Part shown: piece by piece, positions 43,537-54,433 of the stretch
Layout of the letters: each line of letters starts with the position of its first letter
Numbering within the stretch: position 1 is the stretch's first letter
NCBI GenBank assembly: GCA_037043235.1
Contig: JAWRVZ010000139.1
Coordinates: forward strand, 1,746,001-1,810,000
DNA: 64,000 nucleotides
Direction of reading: 5' to 3'
From: Rhodeus uyekii
Lineage: Eukaryota; Chordata; Actinopteri; Cypriniformes; Acheilognathidae
Position numbers and translations under genes: made by a program
Notes under the pieces: generated by a model
What the model saw: the letters and a program-made list of their open reading frames with translations, nothing else
Databases searched by the model: none
What the model was told of the DNA's origin: nothing

Positions 43537-44160
43537 TTAAGTGCAGTGTCTCAAAGAATAGGATGTAACCTCTTGCATCGGTTTGAAGTGTTTTCCTGCC
43601 AAGAAGCCATTCAAAGATCCAGGAGCCAGAACCTCTGACTCCGTTAGCATCTCTGGCCCCCCAAAATCAGCTATCAACTTGCCTATGGCCTTGAAAAAGG
43701 CCATTTCTGTGTGAAAGGACCCAGGCATAATAAACACATTGTCAAACCTAGGGGCTTCAGTTATTTGAATCTGCCAGGCTGGTTTGGCGGCGTTGAGGTC
43801 ATATGTCACAACCCCATAGGCCTGGTTACATTCCTCAGCACATTTCTGGGTTGTAACCAGGGTTTCTTGAATTAAATCCAGACTTGTAATTGGCTGCTTC
43901 AGGTTTGGCATGTATCTCACTTCCTGCCTTGGTAAGGGATCTTCGGATGAAATGGCATTGAATCCAACCCACATAGGGACAGCAGTATTACCAATGGCAT
44001 GGGTTATCATCCACATCAGGTCTACTTGTCTGGCCCTGGCGTTGACATCTTGAAGGATCAGGTCTGTTGTTCTGTAACTAAATTTAGTCATCTTTGGCAC
44101 CTTCCTGTATGGAGCGAATGGTTGTCCAGTGTCCACGTCCAGTGTTCTTTTTCTGCTGTT
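43537..44160 (-). pseudogene. Unknown protein, upstream exon
   Basis: Open on the minus strand from about 44160; the first exact start is not determinable (no ATG in the open stretch before residue 16). Segments: PFAPYRKVPKMTKFSYRTTD, MWVGFNAISSEDPLPRQEVR, VVTYDLNAAKPAWQIQITE, FDNVFIMPGSFHTEMAFFKA, and LTESEVLAPGSLNGFLAGKH. The FH-T-M-AFFKA-IGK block followed by LTESEVLAxGSLNGF looks strongly conserved in style, as in a real domain. A splice into the exon at 43474 is likely, removing the 40-60 bp between. No zinc fingers, helicase, nuclease or DDE motif seen. Confidence 0.55.
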
Positions 44161-44468
44161 CTTTACATTTTACAAGGCCCACAGTCATTGTACTACATTA
44201 CCTTATTTTTGTTACTTTCACTGTTTAATGACTTTACTGACTGTTAATGAGAGTAAAGATAGTTCTTAATGTTACATGGTTGGCATAAAACTGTTCTTAA
44301 ACTGCTGTTAACTTTATACAGTTGATATAAAATATTTTACTACAGTATTTGGTTCAGAATCTTTTTTTTCTCGATTTTCCTCCTTTAAAATTGGGTGCGT
44401 CTTATATTCAAATGGATCGCATCTTATATGGCGAAAAAAATACGGTAAATACCAAATTTGGTGGGGTG

Positions 44469-45196
44469 GCCCTTTGGCCCTTTCTTAAGCCCCCTTGTCC
44501 ACAACAGATGAACTTAAGAATCATGGATTCTTAAACAGTAGGTCATGGACTATATTTCTGCCAAGTTTGATGGATGTACTCTAGATGTGAATTAAATGTG
44601 AATTTGGGGGTTACTTAGGCCCTTCTTAAGACCCCTTATCCACAGTTGCGGAACTTAAAAAAGACTGATTCTGAGTGTCATCCCCAAACCCAACATTTTG
44701 AATGAGGTTTGGTGGATGTACTCATGATGTGAATTAAATCTGTTATTTTGGGTATTTTGGCACTTTGGCCCTTTCTTAAGCCCCCTTGTCCACAACTGAT
44801 GAACTTAAGAAACATGGATTCTTAAACAGTTGGTCATATACTACATTTCAGCCAAGTTTGATGGATGTACTCAAGATGTGAATTAAATGTGATTTTTGAG
44901 GTCGCTTAGGCCCTTCTTAAGCCCCTAAGTCCACAATTGGTGAACTTAAGAAATCACATTTTGTTGATAGACCCCATGGCAGAACATTTCGGCAAAGGTT
45001 TGGTGGATGTACATGGGGGTGTGAAACAAATCAAATCTTTTGGCTACTTTGGGTGGCGCCCTCTACTGGTTATCCACATTTCCAGAACTTAAGAAAGGCC
45101 TTTTCAGGGTCCTAGGGTAGTGTCCTATCCATTCCAGGGGTCAAACCTTTTGTACTCGAGGTGTGAAACAAATGTCTCTGGGCTCCTAGACTATTA
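44469..45196 (-). repeat. Right inverted arm of the palindromic element
   Basis: Inverted copy of 40127-40849 with few differences, again with the ~144-bp unit. High similarity of the arms implies recent insertion or gene conversion. Confidence 0.88.
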
Positions 45197-46115
45197 CAAT
45201 TGAACTTAGGTAACTGAATTACCTAAAATGCATTCTGCTAAATGGGAGGAGTTCCTGTGACATGAAAGGAAGTGGTGAGTTAATTAAAATGACAGGTGTG
45301 CAAGTGTTTGGCGGGAAGTGTGAAACAAAGAGAGAAAGAGATGGGCAGGAGTGAACAGTCGTTGAGAACAGGAGGAACAAACTGTTGAAGATGATCTGAG
45401 AGAAGAGGAGTCGTTTATGCTGAAATTGATGTTCCTGGCGGCCTGATTCTACAGGACTGGTTCTTTGTCCTAAACCGCTGTCAACTGACTGACCTGTTTC
45501 GTGCACATTCAAAGGAAGGGAACCTATGAGCGAGCGGAAAAGGATTACTGGCCTGTGGTCCCATTCTCCGGTTCATCTGGTGATCCTCTGTGGTGTGGTC
45601 AGTGGAGTAGAGACACTCTCCTGCATGAACTCCAAGTAAACCCGCATACCCACGCTCACTTATCCACAGGTACACTTACACAAACACACACACCCAAACA
45701 CTCCAAGGTCTCAAGCAACGGACATGGGGAGACATCTTGACTGTGGTATATGTTTATTTGAAATGACCGAGTGATGGTGTTCTTTGATGTGTATAATTTG
45801 AGTGAAGATCAATTGTGATATTATTTCTGTTTGCCTGTGTTGATTGAGTTGATCTCAAATCACGGTAAGTGCCACTAAAAAGTATTGGCATGTGAAATTA
45901 CTGTAAATAAATAGTGTGCATATGATTTTGGTGTATATGATAAATTGAGTTTAAGTAAAGCAACGGGTTGAAAAAATGGACTGTGAACCTATGTTATTTA
46001 TCGTGTAACAGGTGATATAAGCTATGTTGGGTTTAATTTCCTTTTTAAAGGATTACTTCTCCCTGGCGCCCAAACAAACATAAGTTAATCATAATTCCAG
46101 AGTGCCACGGTTACA
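45193..46115 (+). repeat. Gypsy-2 LTR2, uninterrupted
   Basis: Matches the three pieces of LTR1 and ends CGGTTACA, followed by GTCT. It preserves the pre-insertion sequence for gypsy-1 (GAGAGAAGAGGAG near 45399) and for the Tc1 copy (ACCTATGTTATT near 45989). Its first ~20 bp are diverged, next to the palindromic element. Confidence 0.85.
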
Positions 46116-46360
46116 GTCTCCTTGAACTTCCACAACAGAACCATTTGCTTTTTCAATTTCCTCCTCTCCTATTAGTTCCTCAATGCTCTCATTCACAATT
46201 TCTTTCTGATAAACTCTTTGTTCATCATTCCCTTCCTTCTCAATCAATTCCATGTTTTTTCCTGTCGATCTTCACTTTTATCCTTGTCTGTTTGTCCCTC
46301 ATCTTCAATATCAATTTGAATTGCTTTGGATTCTATGTTTTCTGGACACGCATGCACAGG
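46116..46360 (-). pseudogene. LINE ORF1 fragment, upstream part
   Basis: Minus-strand frame rich in Glu, Asp and Lys (SKAIQIDIEDEGQTDKDKS), interrupted by stops; contiguous with 24796-24360 once gypsy-2 is removed. Confidence 0.45.
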
Positions 46361-46406
46361 ATGTTGAATGTTTCTTCAGTCTTCACTCTCCTCTTTAATA
46401 AACCAT
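46361..46406 (-). pseudogene. Zinc-finger gene exon-1 remnant
   Basis: Minus strand reads FIKEESED and then a stop, nearly the same bases as 56214-56160. Two bases are missing after ATGG, so the frame is broken at the start. It may be the leader exon of the zinc-finger pseudogene at 17871-18488, now separated by transposons. Confidence 0.6.
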
Positions 46407-46815
46407 ATATACAAATCACATTATTTCTTTTGTATTCACAGAAAAAATACAAAAATAATAAGTCTGGTATGGTATAAGGGTTTTAGATAAGATTATATAA
46501 TATGTAACTCAGTTCGTTGGTGTTGTGAAGGGTAGTATGGTGAATAACTGCAAGTGCAGGTCTTGTAATGTTTACAAGACACTAAATGATGCAGAGTGAT
46601 TTTGAGGATGAGAAGGAGGTAAAAATCACTAATAGCCAAGTTGATCACTCACATTTTTCAGCTTGATTCATGCAAAATGTTCTGTAAGATACTGCTACAT
46701 AAGTAGATGTTTGATATAATTTTACACAAAATAGTTTTGTTTAGGCTATTTCCATATTATTTTTCCTAATGTAATGTGACGTTGTAATAACAAATGCCCA
46801 ACGTGTAAGTAAGAG
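46407..46815. other. AT-rich gap
   Basis: Nothing recognised. Confidence 0.4.
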
Positions 46816-48126
46816 TAGTGTTGCCAACTTAGCGACTTTGTCGCTATATTTAGCGACTTTTCAGACCCCTCTAGCGACAAATTTTCACAAAAGCGACCAG
46901 CGACAAATCTAGCGACTTTATCTGGAGCTATTGGCGACTTTTGGCGACTTTCTGAAGTGAAAGCACATATCGTTCTTACTCTTCTCAAGGAGCAGCGAGT
47001 GCAGCCGTGGGCCGCATCCCCATCCCAAAGCACTCACAGGCAGCCCCAGATGCAGGGAGAGCAGGAGATCTTCCCTCCTCCACGTCCAGACTGCAAATGA
47101 ATCGCGCATGTCCCGCCAATGGCAGCGCGGGATGTAAAATGTTCTTTGTCTAAACATAATTAAACCCTAACTGGAAACACTTTATTTTACGGTCCAATTC
47201 TCACTATTAACTAGTAGTTTTTTTTTTTTTTAGGATATTGGCCATTTACTAGGCTAATTATAAATGTAAAATATGAATGCCTTATTCTCCATGATCATAT
47301 TGTACATCCCTTAATCATACCTAGAAATTTACTTATAGTTTTATAATCAGCGAGATCCCAGATGTGAGGTTGTTAGGGGGATTTGGGGCCATGCTCCTCT
47401 GAGAAAATTTTGATTTCTATGATGTGCATTTTAAGATGTTCTGAAGGCCAAAACATATGATAACAATATAGCTTGAAAACCATGTCAGTGGGCAGTGGAT
47501 TATTTGTCTTTCTTCTTATCCCCAGATCTCTCTTTTTCTCTTTGTTTTTATTTTGCCCTGTCTCTTCACCTAAAGTTGAGCTTTGACTGATTCTTTTCAT
47601 CATTGAAGAAAGTAAACATTAACTAATTAACTATTTATATTTATATGTATTATTTGTTTTATGTTTTTTTATTATATGTTTTATGTCATATAGATATTTA
47701 TATGTTTTATTCATCCTTTTCGTAGACATGTTAATTTATTAAAACTACCAGGAGAGCTAGGTAACTTAGCTTAAATTAATACACAATATGCACACATTCA
47801 TTACTAATCTTATGACTGATACAGGCTGAAAAAAGCTGAGCTTTTTTAATTTACTGAAGGCTACAAATGGAATTATATTAATGTACAATAATCTGATAAA
47901 AATGGCTTTGTTATAGTTATTGTTCGTTAATTAGGCTACATTATGAATAACATTAGATATTCATCCGCTTCTGCGTGCACATAAGCCCGCCTTCCAAGTA
48001 TGCAGTCTAGTACAGCGTGATGACGTCACGAATATGCTAATTTTACGTATGACGTCATCTAGCGACTTTTAGCGACTTTTTGGCCAGGCTTTAGCGACTT
48101 TCCTTTGAAAATAGTTGGCAACAGTG
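46816..48126. mobile_element. hAT-like nonautonomous element with AGCGACTTT repeats
   Basis: Ends AGTGTTGCCAACTTAGCGAC and AGTTGGCAACAGTG with similar sequence TAAGAG outside both ends, a possible imperfect 8-bp duplication. The words AGCGACTTT or GCGACTTT occur about ten times, clustered in the first 130 bp and last 70 bp, as subterminal binding-site-like repeats. No transposase. Confidence 0.6.
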
Positions 48127-48626
48127 ATAAGAGTTTCTCATGTGCGTTCGACTTGATGCAGCGCTGCACGGATCGATCACTGTCTGAAAACTTAGATGGG
48201 CCAAAAAGTAGCCACTTTAAACTGACCAGATGGTTATCAGTGCACTCTCTAACTTAAGTTTGAACAAAATAATGCATTGTGATGTCATTTTATTTTAGCC
48301 TATGTTATTTTATTTATAATAATTTCACAGAAAGACAGAACTAACATATCAATATATGAAATGGAGCGACGCCTCCAAACAATCGAAATTAGAGGCTGTC
48401 TACAGCAATCACTCAATAGCAAAGGTGGTGTTAATGCAAGGGCACAGCAGTTCATATGTGCAACAATAGAAGAAAAGCAGAGTATAAAGAGGTGAAGAAA
48501 GAAAAAGTCATGAAGGTAGACAGTCAGATCACTTAACAGTGTGTAGTTTTAACTTAACACAGTTAATGTATTTAACAGCCATTTAAAGCTCTTTCCACGG
48601 ATTAAAAACAGAGTTTCACATTTGCA
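48127..48626 (-). other. 3' region of the zinc-finger gene
   Basis: No gene or repeat recognised; would include its 3' untranslated region. No consensus polyadenylation signal close to the stop was noticed. Confidence 0.4.
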
Positions 48627-49357
48627 TTACTTTTTAGGTGTATCTGTAAGAGTGATGATAGCAAAAGCATTGTTTTTCCTACACTGATCATCACAGTTTA
48701 ATTGTCTTCCCCCAGAGTGAAGGCGCAGGTGATTTTTGAAATTTCTCCATTTCGTAAACATCTTGCCACATTCAGAACAATGCAATGTCTTTCCAGAGTG
48801 AGTCTGCAAATGGCGTTTCAAGTCTCTTTGATAAGTGAAACTCTTTTCACACTGACGACACGTGTAAGGCTTCTCTCCAGTGTGAAGCCTCATGTGAACC
48901 TCAAGGTTTCCATTTTGAGTGAAACTCTTCCCACAGAAATTGCAGGTGAAAGGCTTCTCTCCAGTGTGAATTCTCATGTGGGCATTAAGGTTTCCTTTGT
49001 ACGTGTAAGTCTTTCCACACTGTTGGCATGTGTAAGGCTTCTCTCCATTGTGAATTCTCATATGGACTTTAAGATTTTGTTTTTGACTGAAACTTTTTCC
49101 ACACTGCTGGCATGCGAAAGGCTTTTCTCCAGTGTGAATTCTCATGTGGACTTCAAAGTTACGTTTATGATTGAAACTCTTTCCGCAATGACTGCAGGTA
49201 AAATAACTGTTAGATTTGATCTTCTGGGCTCCTTTTTGTGAGCAAGTCATTTTAGTCGGTGTGGATATTTCTCCAATCATGAAATCGGGTTTCTCATCTT
49301 TCACTTCCATATTATTCAGTTCTTGACTCTTTTCTGTTTTCAGTTCCTCTTTCAAGT
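48627..49357 (-). CDS. C2H2 zinc-finger protein, exon 2 (six fingers)
   Basis: After the acceptor GGCTTTAG at 49358-49359 the frame reads DLKEELKTEKSQELNNMEVK, a short acidic linker, then six C2H2 fingers: FTCSHCGKSFNHKRN, FACQQCGKSFSQKQN, YTCQQCGKTYTYKGN, FTCNFCGKSFTQNGN, YTCRQCEKSFTYQRD and LHCSECGKMFTKWRN, all with intact His-x3-His and mostly HTGEKP linkers. With exon 1 the protein is 271 residues. It should be a nuclear DNA-binding protein; fish members of this family are many, fast-evolving and often transcribed early. The upstream open sequence to 49508 is intron. No stop or frameshift: the only complete-looking host protein gene in the window. Confidence 0.85.
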
Positions 49358-49507
49358 CTAAAGCCAAAAAAATACAATCAGCAAAAGCAAGAGACATCAA
49401 AACCAACAGCAAGTATAATCTATAATATAAGCTAATGAAAGAGGTGTTGCCTGAAATCTCACAACCTTTTCTCAATATTTCAACCTTTAAATTTGTAGGA
49501 CACATCA

Positions 49508-49811
49508 AACACAGCTTGACTCAGCTTGGGTAATTGGTCTATTAAATGCTGATGCCAAACCAGCAATTTATTTCTTAAATAAAAGGCAAAAAACGAGTCC
49601 AGTTTTGCACTGAAATTGTATTTCAATCAGGATCTAAACCTTTCTGTAGCACAGAAAATTCTTTCATCTGTAAACAACACAACATTCTCTTGTATAGCTT
49701 GAGCATTATGTTGGCATTAGTGGACAAATACTGGCACTTTTTAGGTCTTATCTGTCCGACAGCTACCATTTTCTTTGTTTAAATGAACAGACGTCTCATC
49801 AGACACACGTA
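49508..49811 (-). other. Zinc-finger gene intron sequence
   Basis: No separate feature recognised. Confidence 0.5.
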
Positions 49812-51423
49812 CAGCTCTGGAAAAAATTAAGAGACCACTGCAAAACTATAATTTTTTCTGGTTTTACTATTTATAGGTATGTATTTGGGTAAAATTAAAT
49901 TTTTTGTTTTATTCTATAAACTACATTTTTCCTAAATTAAAATAAAATATAAAATAAAAATATTGTAATTTAGAACATTTATTTGCCAAAAGCAACAAAG
50001 GGTCAAAATAACAAAAAAGATGCAGTGTTGTCAGACCTCGAAAAATGGAAAGAAAATCAGTTCACATTTATTTTTGAAACAACACTATACTAGTGTCTTA
50101 ACTTAGGAAGAGTTCAGAAATCAATATTTGGTGGAATAACCCTGATTTTGAATCACAGGTTTCATGCGTCTTGGCATGCTCTCTGCCAGTCTTTCACATT
50201 GATGTTGGGTGACTTTATGCCACTCCTGGTGCAAACATTTACGCAGCTTGGATTTGTTTGATGGCTTGTGACCTTCCATCTTCCTCTTGATCACATTCCA
50301 GAGATTTTCAATGGGGTTCAGGTCTGGAGATTGGGCTGGCCATGGCAGGGTCTTGATCTGGTGGCCCTCCATCCACACCTTGATTGACCTGGCTGTGTGG
50401 CATGGAGCATTGTCCTGCTGGAAACACCAGTCCTCAGAGTTGGGGAACATTGTCAGAGCAGAAGGAAGCAAGTTTTCTTTCAGGACAACCTTGTGCGTGG
50501 TTTGATTCATGCATCCTTCACAAAGTCAAATCTGCCTGATTCCAGCCTTGCTGCAGCACCCCCAGATCATCACCGATCCTCCACCAAATTTCACAGTGGG
50601 TGCGAGACACTGTGGCTTGTAGGCTCTCCAGGCCTCCGTCTAACCATTAGATGACCAGGTGTTGGACAACGCAGAAAATTGGACTCAGAGAAGATGACCT
50701 TATGCCAGTCTTGCAAAACCTTAGCCTGCCTCTTCTCTGCTTCTCATTGATGAAGAGCTTTATTCTGGCTTTGCACGACTTCAGCCCTGCCCCTAGGAGC
50801 CCGTTTCGAACAGTCTTCACCATGCACTTCTCCCGAGCTGCCTTATGTCATTCTTTTTGTAGGTCACTTGATGTCATCCTACGGTTGTTGAATGACATTT
50901 GAATGAGTTAGCGGGCATTCCGGGTGGTGGAGAGTCGTTTTCGACCTCTGCCGGTCTGTAGCTTTGTTGTCCCCAATGTCTGCTGCTTGACCTTGTTCTT
51001 ATGAACCACCTTCTTTGAAATTTTAAGGATGGAAGCAACCGGACGCTCACTGTATCCCTCTCCCAGTAAAGCCAGAATTGAACCCTTCTTTTCCTTACTC
51101 AAAACTTTCCTTTTCATTTTTTTTGGCATGGTCAATAGTTATTTTTTGATTCCAATTACTTTTGAGGTACTACTATCAATGTTTTTGCCAGCCAGCTGGT
51201 CCTACTGCAAGAGAATAGTGATGACCACAGAAGTGTTTTTTTATTCTTTTCCTTATTAAATAAGATTTGGTTCAGGTAATCACCTAATCAGCACCTCATT
51301 CAGTAGATTGAGGTGTGCCTGTGTTGGAATTCAACAGACATTGGAATGGAAAGTCTTCCATACTTGTAGAGATGCTGATTTAAGAAAATAATGTCAGTGG
51401 TCTCTTAATTTTTTCCAGAGCTG
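49812..51423 (-). mobile_element. Tc1-type element, DD34E
   Basis: Between TA dinucleotides (49810-49811, 51424-51425), ends CAGCTCTGGAAAAAATTAAG and its complement. About 1.6 kb, the normal Tc1 size. It sits in the intron of the zinc-finger gene. Confidence 0.9.
50121..51135 (-). pseudogene. Tc1 transposase, disrupted
   Basis: N-terminal HTH part at 51135-50908 (KKMKRKVLSKEKKGSILALL, SERPVASILKISKKVV). The middle, with the first catalytic Asp, is scrambled by stops and indels. The C-terminal part at 50510-50121 keeps WCFQQDNAPCHTARS (Asp) and PDLNPIENLWNVIKR (Glu); 34 residues lie between, so DD34E. Nonfunctional. Confidence 0.85.
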
Positions 51424-51681
51424 TATGGCGTGCCACAGGGCTCGGTATTAGGTCCTCTGATTTTCTCCTATGCCTTCTCTGAGGTACCTTTATTATTTTA
51501 TTTCATTGCTATAGCAATGCTAATTTATATTTTCTCACAATTTACAAAATCTTCAAAACACTACAAGTTAATGGAGGGTATTATTCATATTAGGGCTGCA
51601 TCAGCTAATCAATGATCGGGGGAGAATCAATCATCAAAATAATTACTAATTTGAGAACATTCACAAGTCAAATTACTTTAT

Positions 51682-51770
51682 AGCAGGGGTCAGTAACCTA
51701 TGGCTCGCGAGCCATATATGGCAGCATATGGCACTATAACGAAAAGTACATTTTGAAAATTGACAATTAA
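51682..51770. repeat. hAT terminal fragment
   Basis: CAGGGGTCAGTAACCTATGG then CTCGCGAGCC, close to a common vertebrate hAT terminus. Only one end recognised. Confidence 0.5.
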
Positions 51771-52204
51771 ATATTATCTCAATGTCCTTTTAAAAACAAC
51801 AACAGTCAAACCCATGTTTACCTGCTTCCTCTTTTCACATCTGTGTGAAATACTGTTAGATTGACTTCTGAGATTTGCATGGAAAGTGCTAATTCAGAGC
51901 CGCCATGAGACCTGGGGCCTCATTTATAAACGTTGAGTACGCAAAAAAGGCTGTGTACGCTCTCTACACAATAGTTGGTATTTTTAAAAAGCAGACTTGA
52001 CGGGAAAACGTGCGGTCCTTCACGCAAGCTCTGACCCAGGAAGTCGCACAAAAACGGGTGAAATGAGAAATGGCGACACTGTCGGCAGATGGAAGAAACA
52101 CGTGAAAGTGTAACTGTAGACCGTTGAGTAAAAGAAATGGCAACACTGCCTCTCATAAATAACATGAAGACTTCACAAAGCAAGTCTTACAATTAACAGC
52201 CTAC

Positions 52205-52608
52205 TGTGATAGAAATTTTATTTCTTATGTACTTATTAATCTTTAGAATTATATGCACTTATTAATCCTTATCCTTAGACGTAGGCAAGCTTATCAATAT
52301 AACTGAATGTTCTGTTTCTGTTGTATGTTGCTAGCAAGCACAGACCCAAACTGTACCTAGTACACGAAGAATACATATTGTGTTTAGTCATTAAGCGTGA
52401 CGAGCTGATCTGAGAAAAAGCAAGGTGGGGGCTTAGAAACTGTATAAAAAGTAATGAAACTTTATGCTCTTTGCCGTCACATGCTTAGACGTTATCTGTG
52501 TGTGTGAATGCCTTTCTTGAAAGAAATAAAGCTTTAAGATTGTTATACCTTTCGAGAATCTCACTTTTGCTTTATTGACAAACATTTAGGAAACTAATTT
52601 CCACCACA
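52205..52608 (+). repeat. Solo LTR with 4-bp target duplication
   Basis: 404 bp, TGTGATAG...CCACCACA, flanked by CTAC at 52201-52204 and 52609-52612. TATAAAAA at about 52443 and AATAAAG at about 52526 give U3, R and U5 in the plus direction. Four-base duplications are made by gamma- and epsilon-type retroviruses as well as some gypsy elements. Confidence 0.88.
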
Positions 52609-53148
52609 CTACACGAACACCCGTTTGATCGATCTGCAGCGTAAAACAAATAAAATCAAATTACAACAGAAATGCAAATTAACGCATATTTGCAAAAATA
52701 AAAATGAAATATGTTCAGCAATAATATTGGCATGTTATGCAATTCACCCTCATAAATAATATGGTAAACAGAACAAAATAATGTACAAAACAGAAATTCT
52801 CGTCAATGTGTCCAGATATAGATGCAATTAGATAGACAGATAGATAATTAGGGAGATATATAGATAGATGTATTAATTGTCACTGGGGAAAGTTGTTTTC
52901 ATAGTAAAAAATATTTCAGGTACAGAATCATGGTATTCATGCATATGCCTTTAGTTTGTTTTACTTTTGTTAAAATAACGTATGTCTTAATTCAAAATTA
53001 ATTATTCAAAAAAATTCAAAAAGCTGCAAGAAATTACATTTGCACTGAACTATTTCCCATTTCCACGTAGATTATAAATGAAATCTGTAGCTTGTCAGAT
53101 GCAATTAAATGGATGGAAATAAAATCCCCCATCACAATGCATAATGAC

Positions 53149-54411
53149 TAGGGACCAACCAAATTCACGATTTCACGGCCGTGACATTTTCCGTGAAATC
53201 GGCCACTTTCCGTGAAATCGGCCACTTTCCGTGAAATCACCCAACAAGCGTGAAATAGTGAAATTTTTATTGAAGATAAATATTTTTACTGATAAAGAGT
53301 ATACCAGGAGCAGATGATCGTAGCGTCTTAGCCGAGTTTGCAGTCTACTAAACAGCAGCAAAAGAAGTTCCGCCGGATACGAGTATAACAGCATTCTGGC
53401 ATTCGCACAGCAGTCGGTTTCCTCTGCTGAGCCGGTGTTGTACCGAAATCTGACTCCCCGGACAAATCTCACTCCCCTATGCACGCACATTAATAAGCGC
53501 TGCATTTAGATGAAACGCACTTTCTTGAACATATTCGCCTAAAAACCGATGTTTTCACACAGCAAACGTACACGGAAGTTTTGCGTATGCTTAAATAAGC
53601 GGAAAATGAAATTATATTACATTTATAACGGGTTTACCAGGGGGATCAGATTTTCACAGCAGAAAAATCTTTGAAAATCTTTCTTTCTGCACCTTTGAAA
53701 ATCTCACTCCCCTCACTAACTCTGGTTTAAAAGCTCACAGACTCACCATATGATGAGATAATAAGATAAATATGGTGAGTCTAATTTTTCGGCTGTAAAA
53801 ATCTGACTCCCCTGGTAAACCGATAGGCCTACTATAATTCATTATAAATGTAATATACTTTTACTTTCTGCTTATTTATATGTTTGCGGTGTGAAAACAT
53901 CGATTTGTAGACGAATATGCTCGATGCAGCGCGTATTAGGCTAATGCGCGCGCGTAGGGGAGTGAGATTTGTCTGGGGAGTCAGATTTCGGTACAACACC
54001 GGCTAGCATTACGCTACCTTTCTGTACCAACGAACAGCGTTGACGCGGAGAGAAGCGTCAGTCAGTACACAAACGTCAATGCACCGCAGCGACAGAATAT
54101 GTCAGCAACCACGTTGGTCGGTCAAGTTGACCACGAAAAACTAAACTATTTCATTAATGTCACGTGGCATTGCGGAGTGTGTGGCTACGTGCGTTGTAGT
54201 CATATTTTGTTTCCTTTTTGTTTTTTAATACAGGTGAACAGTCGAAAGGTGGTATTTTAGAATACAAAACAGCGGGTGTGACAGCAGATGGACTGATTGC
54301 AGTGATTGGTGCTTAAAAATTGTACCCGTGAATTTTCTGTGTAATCGAGTGTTTTTTTAAAAACCTTCCGTGAAATTGCGAATTTTTACCCGTGAATTTG
54401 GTTGGTCCCTA
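53149..54411. mobile_element. hAT nonautonomous element with 8-bp target duplication
   Basis: Exact duplication ATAATGAC at 53141-53148 and 54412-54419; ends TAGGGACCAACCAAATTCAC and its complement. Subterminal CCGTGAAATCGGCCACTTT is repeated twice near the left end. A foldback is nested inside. Confidence 0.92.
53432..54003. repeat. Foldback: ~240-bp inverted arms inside the hAT
   Basis: GCCGGTGTTGTACCGAAATC at 53432 has its complement at 54003, and the match continues inward through CTCACTCCCCTA and the GGTTTACCAGG region to about 53690 and 53790. The ~100-bp centre repeats ATCTCACTCCCCT. No coding sequence. Confidence 0.85.
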
Positions 54412-54433
54412 ATAATGACGCACAATGGCTGAT

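Larger units (their letters stand above)
40131..45192 (-). mobile_element. Palindromic 5-kb element of unknown type
   Basis: Ends TCTAGGAGCCCAGAGAC and its complement, continuing as inverted arms of about 0.72 kb. Between them on the minus strand is a spliced gene of unknown function. Flanks are TTATA on the left and TATTA on the right, so only a TA duplication is certain. No transposase, integrase, polymerase or recombinase motif that I know is present. Two internal blocks share GTGCGTCTTA and TACGGTA words (about 41200 and 44395). Long arms with internal repeats are seen in foldback elements and in some large fish DNA transposons; none of those I know carries this protein. Confidence 0.65.
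24797..46115 (+). mobile_element. Gypsy-2: Ty3/gypsy retrotransposon carrying several later insertions
   Basis: Flanked by GTCT at 24793-24796 and 46116-46119. Parts in order: LTR1 (interrupted twice), Lys-type primer binding site, leader, gag, protease, RT and RNase H, then an unrelated palindromic element, then LTR2. The integrase is missing. Without insertions the element would be about 5.9 kb. LTR1 and LTR2 align closely over the parts compared, so the element itself is not old despite its load of insertions. Confidence 0.85.

Noticed and set aside
48702..49241. 179-codon plus-strand frame
   Set aside because: Shadow of the zinc-finger exon; repeats with the 84-bp finger period.
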